41,286 nt of DNA, taken from Planctomycetota bacterium. GTDB taxonomy: Bacteria; Planctomycetota; MHYJ01; JACQXL01; JACRIJ01. Below are positions 9,401 through 15,949 of the stretch, in pieces. Numbering within the stretch: the stretch's first letter is position 1; each line of letters begins with the position of its first letter. A program made the translations under genes and the position numbers. Below the pieces are notes generated by a model. That model saw only the letters and a list, made by a program, of their open reading frames with translations, was not told where the DNA came from and did no database searches. Location: positions 1 through 41,286 of the forward strand of contig JACRIJ010000084.1 of NCBI GenBank assembly GCA_016220095.1, given 5' to 3'.

Positions 9401-10327
9401 ACCTATCCTGACTGGATTTGCAGAATTACGCACAGTTAGTGATACCGTTTCACTACCGTCAATATTTCCATCTACATAAACATTGAAGTTATTTCCATTT
9501 TTCCTGTAAACAATATGATGCCATTGATTATTACCCACATTGGTTAAACCCGTTATTGACGAACCGCCCGCACCATTATTGCTTGTTTGCGCCAGAATCT
9601 TTCCATTGCTCCATATAGCAAGAACCCAATCGATATCCGACCACGCACCTCCAGATCCAGTTATTCTTCCTGCTATTGTGGAGTATGCAGAAGAAGGCGG
9701 CGTTCCCTTAAACCATGCTTCAATCGCAAAATCGCTTGCAAAATCCCAAACACTACTATCCGGAATTTGCACAAAATCATTCGTCCCGTCAAACGAAAGA
9801 GCATTGCCGAATCTGCCATTAGCAACAACTCCCTTAGGACTAACAAAATTATTCATCGTTCCATTGTTTCCGCTTCCACTGGAATCGGCAACTGTTCCTG
9901 TTGTCGTTCCCACGGGCTCCTCAAAATGCCAGCTCCCTACCAGTCCGGTCTCGTCATAAACCGGATTTTCTACTTTTACCTGATAATCCGACAACGGCGA
10001 GACGCCGCTGTTATTTATGGTAATCGCTTTACGGTACTGCCACGCGCTCATCGCGGAAGGCCAATTTTCCGCGGGTTTCCACCAGTCCGTCTGCTGTGCG
10101 GCTATCTGCACGGTATCGTTTATGACCTCGGTCTGGGATGGCGCACTGCCGGCGGTGTTGAAATCCGACGTGGTAGTCTGAACCCAGGTGTCGCCGAATA
10201 AGAAAATAGAAGACAGGAGACAAAAAACAAAAGACCGAAGACCTAAGTCAGAAGACAGGAAACAGAAAACAGAAAACAGAAAACAACGGCGCAATTCCAC
10301 TTGTGGTTTCAATTCTATTTTTTTCAT
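3440..10327 (-). CDS. Giant secreted protein with DUF2341, LamG, beta-helix, BACON and FN3-like domains
   Basis: A 2295-aa protein. I start it at the ATG at 10325-10327, preceded by AGAGG with a six-base spacer; a TTG two codons upstream has no such spacing. A hydrophobic export segment covers the first 45 residues. Domains in order: DUF2341 first half (about 95-130); LamG (about 131-345); DUF2341 second half ending YMYYGN (about 393); LamG (about 416-625); a second DUF2341-like start, WQDRQLITV (about 668); two further LamG domains (about 735-920 and 963-1175); a second VYMYYGN-like segment; a jelly-roll-like region starting FFDDFEDGNANGW; FN3-like (about 1612-1716); a right-handed beta-helix region (about 1720-1920); two BACON-like domains (about 1950-2155); and a final FN3-like module. 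The C-terminus is GCFLGRIRNR. LamG and BACON modules usually bind carbohydrate, so adhesion or polysaccharide binding is likely. No catalytic motif was recognised. Confidence 0.9.
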   Translation of the reverse strand: MKKIELKPQVELRRCFLFSVFCFLSSDLGLRSFVFCLLSSIFLFGDTWVQTTTSDFNTAGSAPSQTEVINDTVQIAAQQTDWWKPAENWPSAMSAWQYRKAITINNSGVSPLSDYQVKVENPVYDETGLVGSWHFEEPVGTTTGTVADSSGSGNNGTMNNFVSPKGVVANGRFGNALSFDGTNDFVQIPDSSVWDFASDFAIEAWFKGTPPSSAYSTIAGRITGSGGAWSDIDWVLAIWSNGKILAQTSNNGAGGSSITGLTNVGNNQWHHIVYRKNGNNFNVYVDGNIDGSETVSLTVRNSANPVRIGWGYDTTVYTSGLIDEVRVYNRALSADEIAAHYNAKAKLNYGDIIFTGNSGTEFPYWMEKDGTFWVKVAGTDSIPVGLSNVYMYYGNASATSASSTATTFVREISGLVGSWPMNESSGNTADKSGNGYNGTLTNASYATGKFGNGISFGGNSYVTTGDINQLDGVSKFTFLTWVKFNSFSGTSADHIGLIAKHVSATSGLSFSVYGTLRYPESAVRNGANTGTYGPNDTFATGQWYHVVLVYDGTQAVNTDRIRYYNNTVDVTGTFTGTIPTTTSSTSVNVVFGSYPETGSLPGVDDNLNGMMDEVHIFNTALSIAEVSDVYNNIILSTLSYPGKALIRKYNSPEPTTTVGSEITQTSEWQDRQLITVTNNETASALSSGYSVKADVDLDFLRNAGNLNNDLSDLRVVAKNKTSGEQFELDRDIVKGHGINLSSSSSQYISILDSNSWNFGNSDFTVEAWIKPSNISVYNAIIGQSSSSSLYQWLCIASSGKLHWDSNNGVSALGPVMDGNTTLTVGGGYYNGWYHVAVTRNGPSWNLWVNGQSDATATNSDTLPDIGSALNIGSLRPGYVAFDFNGLIDEVRISNNVRYSANFVPQQTPFVPDANTVGLYHLDNDAGDASGNGNNGTLNGSPYYTEGKVVRQNGVGREVSVPDTGLVGLWRLNESSAIHGAAIISATGSNNGIFNTNNGTVNKAVNGKLNGAITFDGTDDYVSIADSEDWNFGNGDFSISIWIKTSDTSEEFILSQMGTGGGSNVNCAVVKRSGGTIPLRFIASSTGTGYPVDIQTTAVIEDNIWHHIVVTRSGSTFSLYVDCILKGTTTFAGLLYNSTAPLNIGAGNNQTSYTFTGNVDETFVYKGRCLNFTEIRSLYNFKNEVWFKTQSAINASSTSEASGSHSYYFYYKNLSTAAAPENKVNIYQFFDDFEDGNANGWYWNTGSAFAVKTDVKQGAFSYGYGSAGGRMDYPLSLSAPYVMEADVYMTSNTGDSMLWGTEKIDANYIAAIDVDTGVYKYFQSAAWLSTGIAPTLSNWVRSKIVYKSSTQADFYENDKLLKSDAVISGTPAKLMIGAYNAGTRFDNIKVRLYTAAEPSCSFSTEEPIPDPYYSTGTFTSASKDTGDNSTTVDSVAWTSAGAGTITMQVRAGNTDPPTSSYEDVLVSGNAPSSPVSGRYIQYKATFTGDGTSSDPVLTDVTVTYTVPIVPPVDSVSCDKLTNNWYSTATFTFVNSNPGFGAQINKYYYAWGNTASYTFTLAEPVWNSSTPPATAPQLLNTSTSDGSWYFHYLPYSSTNTAGTAQDIGPFKYDGTVPPSIAITSPAANASISTSTADFSWDAVTDLSGVSYTLQLDNYTSFSSPVINKTNLADTTYTLSGTGAEILIGNSTYYWRVIAVDGAGNMSYTANPSYYKFTTTSTIPQMINESTGESYATIQDAVNSASTTDGDTISIEDTIAHTESITLSKDVTLQNGILSPTTGFAVTGQGTAGGEILRNCVVTYGGISNLALGENLTIFSPDSAVLVIENSHLVNCLIEFGAEITNSTLENCDIAVTSDYFVSASTMDFRLKSTAVSAIDQGINLSVEFSTDIDGNTKGVDVLDVINFDAGAWDIGAYEFNSTSFYLTNSGDSGGTGGDGDSGGSGGTSVIASSIYTTPSALIFYADYDKPGEETASFTVFKNGDTDVNWTVSDDADWLTLDTASGSTATAMEVQATADSAGLSAGEHTATITITAPDAGNSPVALPVTLLVFSSESGSALYVSPASLSYSAGYGSSAQSTKSLVIYTNGIFGLDWSAQDDIAWLSLTPSSGNTLQSVNMEVTMIPSGLMAGVHTGTITITSPGAVNSPVSVPVTLVITDNTIPGGQDNGNSGQVTGDSNVVSLTKPALLSPLDGLLDVYPAPVLSWDADTDVTSLLQISLNAEFTEFLVSKLVDIQAYQTTGVKYGTVYYWRVKTFKGNAVSDWSDTWWFRMDSGSEKAAKNGGPATGCFLGRIRNR

Positions 10328-10346
10328 ACACAACCTCTTAACTATA

Positions 10347-10724
10347 AAATTCTAAGCACTAAACTATAAAGCAGCATAGCCGCAACCAAAAAGACATGTC
10401 AACAAGCCTTTTGTTTTATTAAAGCCAACAATATTCAATTGCTTATAACTGCGGCTATGCTGCTTTATAGTTTAGGGTTTCGGATTTAGAGTTTAACAGA
10501 GAACTATTAGATGTATATTTACGCTCGCAGATTTACAACTTGATATTTGCAATTTTCAATTTACAATAAATGGTAAATCCTTTAAATTCGTTTATCGTAA
10601 AGAATGATAGCGTACTCGTTAAGAAACATTCCATCATCCTGACATTCCAACATTCTTTCGTTTCGTCCGTCCGTCCTTCCTCCTTCGTTTTCCATTCTCC
10701 ATTCTTCGTTATTTCAACGCATAA
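10347..10724. repeat. Leader-repeat module, copy C (in the 532-bp gap 10328-10859)
   Basis: The third copy of the module, matching copies A and B outside its centre. The palindromic core seen in A is replaced here by an unrelated hairpin element (10359-10475). The phrase from TTACAACTTGATATTTGC to CGTTATTTCAACG is closely conserved. An apparent open frame across 10533-10787 translates this repeat and is not counted as a gene. Confidence 0.8.
10359..10475. mobile_element. 117-bp hairpin element with 26-bp perfect inverted ends
   Basis: CTAAACTATAAAGCAGCATA... at 10359-10384 is the exact reverse complement of 10450-10475, giving a 26-bp perfect stem around a 65-bp AT-rich loop. It occupies the place of the core palindrome of the leader repeat in copy C. 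A lone half resembling one arm (GGTTGCGGCTATGTTGCTTTA) occurs near 30351-30371. It carries no gene. Confidence 0.65.
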
Positions 10725-10733
10725 AGGGAGAAA

Positions 10734-10823
10734 TTCACGAAGAACATGAAGATTCCCGGGGAAAACGCTGAATGCCAATCTTTGCATTAGAACCGTTCTT
10801 CGTGCACTTCGTGTGCTTCGCGG
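10734..10823. repeat. CACGAAG-type degenerate inverted repeat
   Basis: TTCACGAAGAACATGAAG (10734-10751) is answered by CTTCGTGCACTTCGTGTG on the right (from 10798), giving an imperfect inverted repeat of short CACGAAG units. The same word family recurs at 18010-18075, 21611-21630, 22834-22910 and 23125-23150. It lies just downstream of the stop region of the neighbouring minus-strand gene's leader and has no coding signal. Confidence 0.5.
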
Positions 10824-10859
10824 TTAAAATATTTCGCGTGTTTTGTTTTTAGTCTTGTA

Positions 10860-13610
10860 TCAACGGGTAATTTGTAACTTCAAAACCGTGCTTATTCCAT
10901 CTTCAACTTCAAAAGCTAATTTGGAATCGGCATAGCCGCTTTTTCTCAACAAACACACGTATTCGCCTGCGGATATATTTTCCCTTTTATAATCGCCATT
11001 AACATCAGTAGCTGTCGGAGAGGCGTTTTTTATTGTTAATGGCGTGAACACATTGTCATACATACCGCCATCTTTTCTCAGCAAAACAACAGTGACGCCT
11101 GAGACGGGATTCCCGTCTGAATCCGTTGTTTTAACCGTCAAACCTCCGCCTTTTGGGAGTGCAAAAAAAGCAGTTGTTGTTAATCCTGCAGTAACAAATA
11201 TTTCTTTTGAAACCGGCGCAAAATCTTCCGCCACAGCAGTAAGCAGGTATTTCCCCTCTTTCAAATTTGGATATTTGAAAGTTCCGTCTTCTGCTGAAAT
11301 TACTTCGCCATCATTCTCATTACCCGAAAAAAAAGACGGCATCAGGATTGGCAATCCCGTAAGGCAATCCTCCAAACCGAAGTAAACGCCGGCCACCGGA
11401 TTTCCCGCCATATCAACTGCTTTACCGCTTACAATCCCGCCTTTTGACAAATAAACAATAAAATCCTCGTTACTATTCTGGGAAACGGATATATTCCCGA
11501 TGAAATTTGCATAATCTTTTCCGGCCACCTCAACGAAATATCCGCCGTCGGCGAGATTTTCCACGACAAATTCGCCTTTCTCATTTGTTTGAGAGTACCC
11601 GCAAAGAATCTCACTTAATCCCTGAGCGCCGGGAGACACCATTTTGGAATTCCTTAACACCATTACTATTGCATCCTGAACAGGCAGTGATGTAAGGTTA
11701 TCCAAAACTTTTCCTTTTACATAAAATGCCGGAATATTTATATCCAGATTGAATTCCGGCTGTTCCGGAACCGTAACAGAAAAGTTAAATGACAACTCGG
11801 TAAAAAAAACTGTGTACTTCCCTGGCGACAATTCCACTGAATACTTCCCGTCATCTTCAACTCCTGCCATTATCACATCAACGCCGTCAAAGCTTGCGAA
11901 CACCGCTTGCGATATCCCGGCGGGCTGTCCTTCTTTCAATATTGAACCGGATACATTGCTTTTCTGTGCGCCGTACTGGCCATAGCTTATATCGCAAACA
12001 GTGGTTTCATTTTCAAGGATGTCTATTTCTTTATATGGAGCGCGCAAATAAAAACTGCCTAATACCCCATTTCTTTCGTCGGCAATAAATATGCCGTACT
12101 TCCCCTTGGGGACATCCTTAATCTCATATTCCCCCGTGTCATCAGTACTATCTTTTCCCAAATGAATGCTTTCATTCAAACCCATTTCTGCGTCAAACTG
12201 TTCTTGAGTTTTGATATAGACAGGCGCTATCAATACTAACATATCGGACAAGACATTGCCCGCAGAATTCCTTACCACTCCTTTTACAACGCCGCCTCGT
12301 GAAAGCATAATCTCAATCTCGTCAATATCCGCATTGCCGGCAACGAAAACACTTTCTGCGTGTGAAGCATAATTAAAGGCGTGAACTATCAGATTATAAT
12401 TGCCCTCGTTTAATCCTTCCAAAACGAATCCGCCATCTGCGGCGGATTTTGTCTCAGACTTTAATCTCTCATAGCCTGACAAGTCATCATTCCCGGCATC
12501 AATAACACTGATCCCGGCATTAGAAACAGGAGAATGCGTATTTTTGTCCAAAATGCGTCCGTTTAATTTCCTGCATTCCTCTATTTCTATAACGATATTC
12601 GAGACAGACTGGCCTGCCTTCACATCAACTTTTATATTTTCAGTTTGCTTATATTTTAAGGGAATGGACGATTGAAGCATTCTATTCTTTACAATCACCA
12701 CGTAATACGCGCCTGAATCAAGCCCTTTTATGGCAAAAAAGCCGTTATCCGTAACATTTCCGAAATTGAAGAGCTTTTTATTGTAATCTCTCTCAGCTTT
12801 TATTGCAATTAAGTCCTTATTTACGGGACGACCTGTTGATTTTTCAACTATGCGCCCTTCTATGCTCCCGCCTTTCTTCAACATCAAATCGATACCGGAA
12901 GAATTAACTTTAACGTTATTAACACCTTGATAAAGATAGTCTTCCGCAGCAGTTCTTATTGTATAAGAATATGAATCTTTTAATCCCCATATCTCATATT
13001 CGCCTTCAGTATTTGTCAACGCTCCCGGCATACCCCAATTGCAGTTAGCCTCAATCCTGATGCCTGAAATCGGGATATGGTTTTCATCCGTCACTCTGCC
13101 TGAAATAAACCCGCCCCTGTCAAGTTGCACGTCCAATTCCATATCAGTATTTTCATCAATAACATTAACGTTTTTTTCGTATGCAATATAACCGGCATAG
13201 GATATGCAAACTATATACTCTCCTGGTTCAAGTTTTTGACTGCGGTATTCGCCGTTTTCATTTGTCACCATTTTAGGGCATAATTTCCTGTTTTTGACCA
13301 GTTGCACATCAGCAAAAGCCGCGGGCAGGGAATTTACCCCCATCACCTTCCCAAATAGAACAGGATGAAGCTGTTCCGTCGTATCGGCTTGCACGTTATT
13401 ATCAGGCGTTTTGTTTAAAATCGGATCACTGTTGTTTCCGGCATGCGGCAAATTCTTCTGAATTTCTGATGATGAGCTATGTTCCGAAAAAGGTTTGCTG
13501 TCTTTGTTGTTTTTACCCGCTTCATTACTAACCGGATAATACTTCCAGAAGAATAAACACAGGCAAACGACGGCAACCAGCAGGAAAAAAAGATTTTTCT
13601 TATTTATCAT
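10860..13610 (-). CDS. Membrane-anchored protein with about nine carboxypeptidase-regulatory-like domains
   Basis: A 916-aa protein starting at ATG 13608-13610, with AAGGAA about six bases upstream. A single hydrophobic segment at residues 6-23 (LFFLLVAVVCLCLFFW) follows a short lysine-rich start, so it is either a signal anchor or an uncleaved signal. A Ser/Asn-rich linker (about 25-75) comes next. The rest is about nine tandem 80-95-residue beta-sandwich units, each starting like GRVTDENHIPISGIRI or GKAVDMAGNPVAGV, with GEY-I-GL-G-Y blocks. This is the pattern of CarboxypepD_reg-like (prealbumin-like) domains. No peptidase catalytic domain is present, so it is probably a structural or adhesive surface protein. 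A sigma-70-like promoter lies about 160 bp upstream. Confidence 0.85.
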   Translation of the reverse strand: MINKKNLFFLLVAVVCLCLFFWKYYPVSNEAGKNNKDSKPFSEHSSSSEIQKNLPHAGNNSDPILNKTPDNNVQADTTEQLHPVLFGKVMGVNSLPAAFADVQLVKNRKLCPKMVTNENGEYRSQKLEPGEYIVCISYAGYIAYEKNVNVIDENTDMELDVQLDRGGFISGRVTDENHIPISGIRIEANCNWGMPGALTNTEGEYEIWGLKDSYSYTIRTAAEDYLYQGVNNVKVNSSGIDLMLKKGGSIEGRIVEKSTGRPVNKDLIAIKAERDYNKKLFNFGNVTDNGFFAIKGLDSGAYYVVIVKNRMLQSSIPLKYKQTENIKVDVKAGQSVSNIVIEIEECRKLNGRILDKNTHSPVSNAGISVIDAGNDDLSGYERLKSETKSAADGGFVLEGLNEGNYNLIVHAFNYASHAESVFVAGNADIDEIEIMLSRGGVVKGVVRNSAGNVLSDMLVLIAPVYIKTQEQFDAEMGLNESIHLGKDSTDDTGEYEIKDVPKGKYGIFIADERNGVLGSFYLRAPYKEIDILENETTVCDISYGQYGAQKSNVSGSILKEGQPAGISQAVFASFDGVDVIMAGVEDDGKYSVELSPGKYTVFFTELSFNFSVTVPEQPEFNLDINIPAFYVKGKVLDNLTSLPVQDAIVMVLRNSKMVSPGAQGLSEILCGYSQTNEKGEFVVENLADGGYFVEVAGKDYANFIGNISVSQNSNEDFIVYLSKGGIVSGKAVDMAGNPVAGVYFGLEDCLTGLPILMPSFFSGNENDGEVISAEDGTFKYPNLKEGKYLLTAVAEDFAPVSKEIFVTAGLTTTAFFALPKGGGLTVKTTDSDGNPVSGVTVVLLRKDGGMYDNVFTPLTIKNASPTATDVNGDYKRENISAGEYVCLLRKSGYADSKLAFEVEDGISTVLKLQITR

Positions 13611-13654
13611 AACAATTCCTTAAAATGGCAAAATCAATAAATTCGTTTAAGGGT

Positions 13655-14345
13655 TTCGGAATTAAAGAGTTTAGGGGTTACGGGGTTTAAGAGTTACGGA
13701 GTTACGGACTCCGGACTCTTAGGCCCCGGACTGCGTCGTCCTTCATTCCCCCCCTTTGTCTAATACAATTATACCGTATACGCCTCTTAACTTGCAAACG
13801 TTCCGTCCGCCCTTCCTTCTTCATTTTTCATCCTCATAACGAAGAATGGAGCAGGAAGCAGGGAGAAGGCAGGCTGACGCACCGTTCGTCGTTCAACTGT
13901 CACCTGTTCACCTATCACCTTTCATCGTCGTCCCTCGCTGTCCGCTCTTCACCGTCCGCCGTCCCTCAACTACTCGCTACTGCGTCAGGAAACTGTCCCG
14001 CCCCTGCGCAAGGCATACGGCGGGACGTGATTTCCATGTGTGTATGTGAAGGTATATGTAGGGCGAAGTTTAGGGGATACGGCGTTAAGGGGTTTAAGGG
14101 TTACGGAGTTACGGGGTTAAGGGGTTTAAGGGGTTACGGAGTTACGGGGTTTAAGAGTTACGGCGTTTAGGAATTACGGAGTTACGAGACTCAGGACTTA
14201 AGACTCATAATCCGTGACCCGTTTCCCGTGGTCCGTGGCCCGTTTAAACGTGCCGTGTACCATACATGGCAGGAACCGGAAACCGAAACCCGAGATTCGG
14301 GAATCGGGAACCGGAACGCGAACCCCCGGATCTCGGCACCCGGAA
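13655..14345. repeat. Block of degenerate short-unit repeats (gap 13611-14367)
   Basis: This 757-bp gap holds little beyond a promoter and low-complexity repeats. Units of 7-9 bp such as GGAGTTACGG, GGGGTTTAAG and GGTTAAGG dominate 13655-13715 and 14060-14200. GTCACCTGTTCACC-like units lie at 13898-13935. CCCGTGGTCCGTGGCCCG and GAAACCCGAGATTCGGG-type near-palindromes lie at 14217-14355. The same word families recur elsewhere in the window. I see no gene here. Confidence 0.7.
13768..13797 (-). promoter_or_regulatory. Sigma-70-like promoter for the 10860-13610 gene
   Basis: Read on the minus strand, TTGCAA (13792-13797) and TATAAT (13768-13773) are separated by 18 bp. The -10 box is a perfect match and the -35 matches TTG. 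It lies about 160 bp upstream of the ATG at 13610. Confidence 0.5.
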
Positions 14346-14367
14346 CTCGGATCTCGGAAAATATCCT

Positions 14368-14583
14368 TCATTTTTCCTTCTTCGTCCAGCTGACAAGCCA
14401 GCCGTCATGAAATACGTAATGCTCCTGCGTTTTTGCGTCAGTATGATAATAAATCCATTCCTCCCGGCCTCGCATAGTAGAACCGGCGGAGACTACGTTC
14501 TTCGCCGCGGGTTTTCCGCGCAGGACGTAAATGTCGTCAGGGGTCAGCGGAGGATATTCAGCAGTTTTGGCGATATTATTCAT
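14368..14583 (-). CDS. Small protein, paralogue of the 40629-40841 protein
   Basis: A 71-aa protein. I take the ATG at 14581-14583, which has AAGGAG nine bases upstream, rather than a longer frame that starts in repeat DNA. The sequence contains PPLTPDDIYVLRGKPAAK, EEWIYY and a C-terminal F-DGWLVSW. It aligns along its whole length with the 70-aa product of 40629-40841 (shared PP---D---RG-PA-K-V, EEW-Y, F----LV-W). The W-Y then F--g-L pattern is loosely like the BamE/SmpA fold, but there is no signal peptide or lipobox. Function is unknown. A sigma-54-type promoter lies 220 bp upstream, with repeat DNA between. It precedes the minus-strand envelope gene at 10860-13610. Confidence 0.8.
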   Translation of the reverse strand: MNNIAKTAEYPPLTPDDIYVLRGKPAAKNVVSAGSTMRGREEWIYYHTDAKTQEHYVFHDGWLVSWTKKEK

Positions 14584-14803
14584 AACAATACACTCCTTAA
14601 CAAAGTAGCGAGTAGCGGGCACCGAGTACCGAGGGGACGACGGACGAAAACGACGAACAAGTAACGAGAAGTTGCGCCTGTCATTCCATCACCTTCCCTC
14701 TTGTCCATCTGTTCAGATGTTCAAATATTCTTTGCCCGTCCTCCCTTCTTCGTTTTTCCTTCTTCATTCTCGCGTCTTGCGTTAATTCGTGGTTATATTA
14801 GTA

Positions 14804-14818
14804 GCAAAAATAATGCCA
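14804..14818 (-). promoter_or_regulatory. Sigma-54-type -24/-12 promoter (TGGCAT-N5-TTGC)
   Basis: The minus strand reads C-TGGCAT-TATTT-TTGC-T. The GG and GC dinucleotides are ten bases apart, as sigma-54 RNA polymerase requires, and the match to YTGGCA-N6-TTGCW is nearly complete. Transcription would start near 14792 and reach the small protein at 14583 through about 200 bp of repeats. A small dyad TGACA-N5-TGTCA at 14948-14962 is a possible activator site, but this is weak. Confidence 0.6.
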
Positions 14819-14963
14819 GCCGCCGCATGCAAAACCGTTATTACATAACACCTTAGAAATAAAGGCATTATGCATACAGACCCAGACGGAAAATGCCTCG
14901 GATATGATTAAATGTGTATTTAAAACCAAACAATTGTTGAGAATTATTGACAGGAAATGTCAT

Positions 14964-15010
14964 TACCCACCCCTGCGTCCCCTCTCGGGAGGGGGCAGTG
15001 GAGTGGGTAG
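14964..15010. repeat. C-rich/G-rich palindromic repeat (second copy at 15860-15902)
   Basis: CCCACCCCTGCGTCCCCTCT followed by GGGAGGGGGCAGTG-GTGGGT forms an imperfect hairpin. An almost identical copy lies at 15860-15902. The two copies bracket the transposase remnant and the 15704-15797 element. No gene is seen between 14584 and 15178 apart from this, the promoter and short-unit repeats at 14600-14790. Confidence 0.6.
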
Positions 15011-15090
15011 CCCTTCCGCGGAAATATGCTCTTTAATCCATCTCTCTATGGCCATAACAATATTTCAGCCATAATGTCCTGAATTTATAT

Positions 15091-15510
15091 AGTAGCCCAG
15101 CCCTTTAGTAGCCCAGCCCTTTAGTAGCCCAGCCCTTTAGGGCTGGGATAGAAATATAACAAAAAACCACAACGGCATTCATGCCGTTTCGTCCTTGCCA
15201 GAAGGCAATATAATATTATACAGCTTTAACAGCTTATTGAATTCTTCCACAAAAGATATTTTTTTATGATGTTCTTCTGCCGCTTTTTCACGAATGTGAG
15301 TGAGAATTCTGCCGCGAATTCCATCATTAAGAATAGGTTGTCTGTTTTTTGTACTCCAGATAATGTGAGTCCAAATCTTGTAATAGGTATGTGACATACA
15401 TGTAACTCCTTTCGAATAACGCCCTGAAGGGCGTAAGTGTTTAACTCTACTTTCTATTCCCAGCCCTAAAGGGCTGGGCTACTACCCCTAAAGGACTGGG
15501 CTACTACCCC
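15091..15510. mobile_element. REP/RAYT-type element with broken transposase
   Basis: The left end has three 16-bp units TAGTAGCCCAGCCCTT, the last reading into the palindrome CAGCCCTTTAGGGCTGG. The right end has the inverted counterpart: CAGCCCTAAAGGGCTGGGCTACTA and a second, slightly varied unit. Between them lies a degenerate Y1 transposase gene. The arrangement of REP palindromes around a TnpA_REP (RAYT) gene is characteristic of this transposase family. The 15704-15797 element looks like a non-autonomous derivative. Confidence 0.75.
15179..15397 (-). pseudogene. REP-associated tyrosine (Y1) transposase, internally deleted
   Basis: The 72-aa frame has an intact start with AAAGGAG upstream. 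Its N-terminus MSHTYYKIWTHIIWSTKNRQ is the typical start of Y1/IS200-like transposases (Transposase_17). Its C-terminal part EEHHKKISFVEEFNKLLK is typical of the family's C-terminus. Full proteins are about 140-190 aa. The central part that carries the HUH metal-binding motif and the catalytic tyrosine is missing, and the two ends join near residue 40. It cannot be an active nuclease. REP palindromes flank it on both sides. Confidence 0.8.
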
Positions 15511-15674
15511 TAAAAAACTGTAGACTGCTATCCTGAAAAAACTAAAAAGTTAATTTAACGAGCTGAACTATCACTACAACCAACAGGTTTTTCCAATGTT
15601 ATAAAAATATGATATACTGTAATTATAGTAATGGAAGTGAAAAATGCAAGAAAAATATACCCGCCATTGTAAGG

Positions 15675-15855
15675 CCTCAGTCGAGGTGGCGTTAAAAGAC
15701 GTTAGTAGCCCAGCCATTTATGGCTGGGGTACAGAAAACTGAAAAACATAAAGGGCATTCATGCCCTTAACATAACGCCATAAATGGCTGGGCTACTATA
15801 CGCTTTTATTTTTTTCTATTATAACTACTATCTCAAAATGCCACCTCGACTGAGG
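15675..15855. repeat. Outer inverted repeat enclosing a REP-type MITE
   Basis: CCTCAGTCGAGGTGGCGTT (15675-15693) is matched by AATGCCACCTCGACTGAGG (15837-15855), the reverse complement with one mismatch. The 94-bp element at 15704-15797 lies between the arms, so one palindromic element appears to have been invaded by another. The gap 15398-15949 has no gene. Confidence 0.6.
15704..15797. mobile_element. 94-bp non-autonomous REP-type MITE
   Basis: The ends AGTAGCCCAGCCATTTATGGC and GCCATAAATGGCTGGGCTACT are inverted repeats. Each is itself a small palindrome (GCCATTTATGGC / GCCATAAATGGC). The interior includes GGCATTCATGCC, which also occurs just inside the left end of the transposase element at 15091-15510. 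It is therefore probably mobilised by that family's transposase. No coding capacity. Confidence 0.7.
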
Positions 15856-15949
15856 TATTTCCCACCCCTGCGTCCCCTCTTGGGAGGGGGCAGTGGGGTG
15901 GGTCATCCCCTCACCTGTCACCGTCCACCGTTCCGTCCCTCGGTACTCG

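Noticed and set aside
10533..10787. An 84-aa minus-strand frame upstream of the giant gene
   Set aside because: It translates the leader repeat (the EEGRTDETKECWN words recur from copies A and B) and has no ribosome binding site or family resemblance.
15644..15739. A short plus-strand frame starting MQEKYTRHCKASVEVAL, resembling the start of an IS3-type OrfA
   Set aside because: Only about 20 residues precede the MITE, and the same bases form the arm of an inverted repeat at 15675-15855, which explains them without coding.
14965..15902. A CRISPR array suggested by repeated C-rich and TAGTAGCCCAGCC words
   Set aside because: The units are palindromic REP sequences, adjacent or nested, without regular unique spacers or cas genes.
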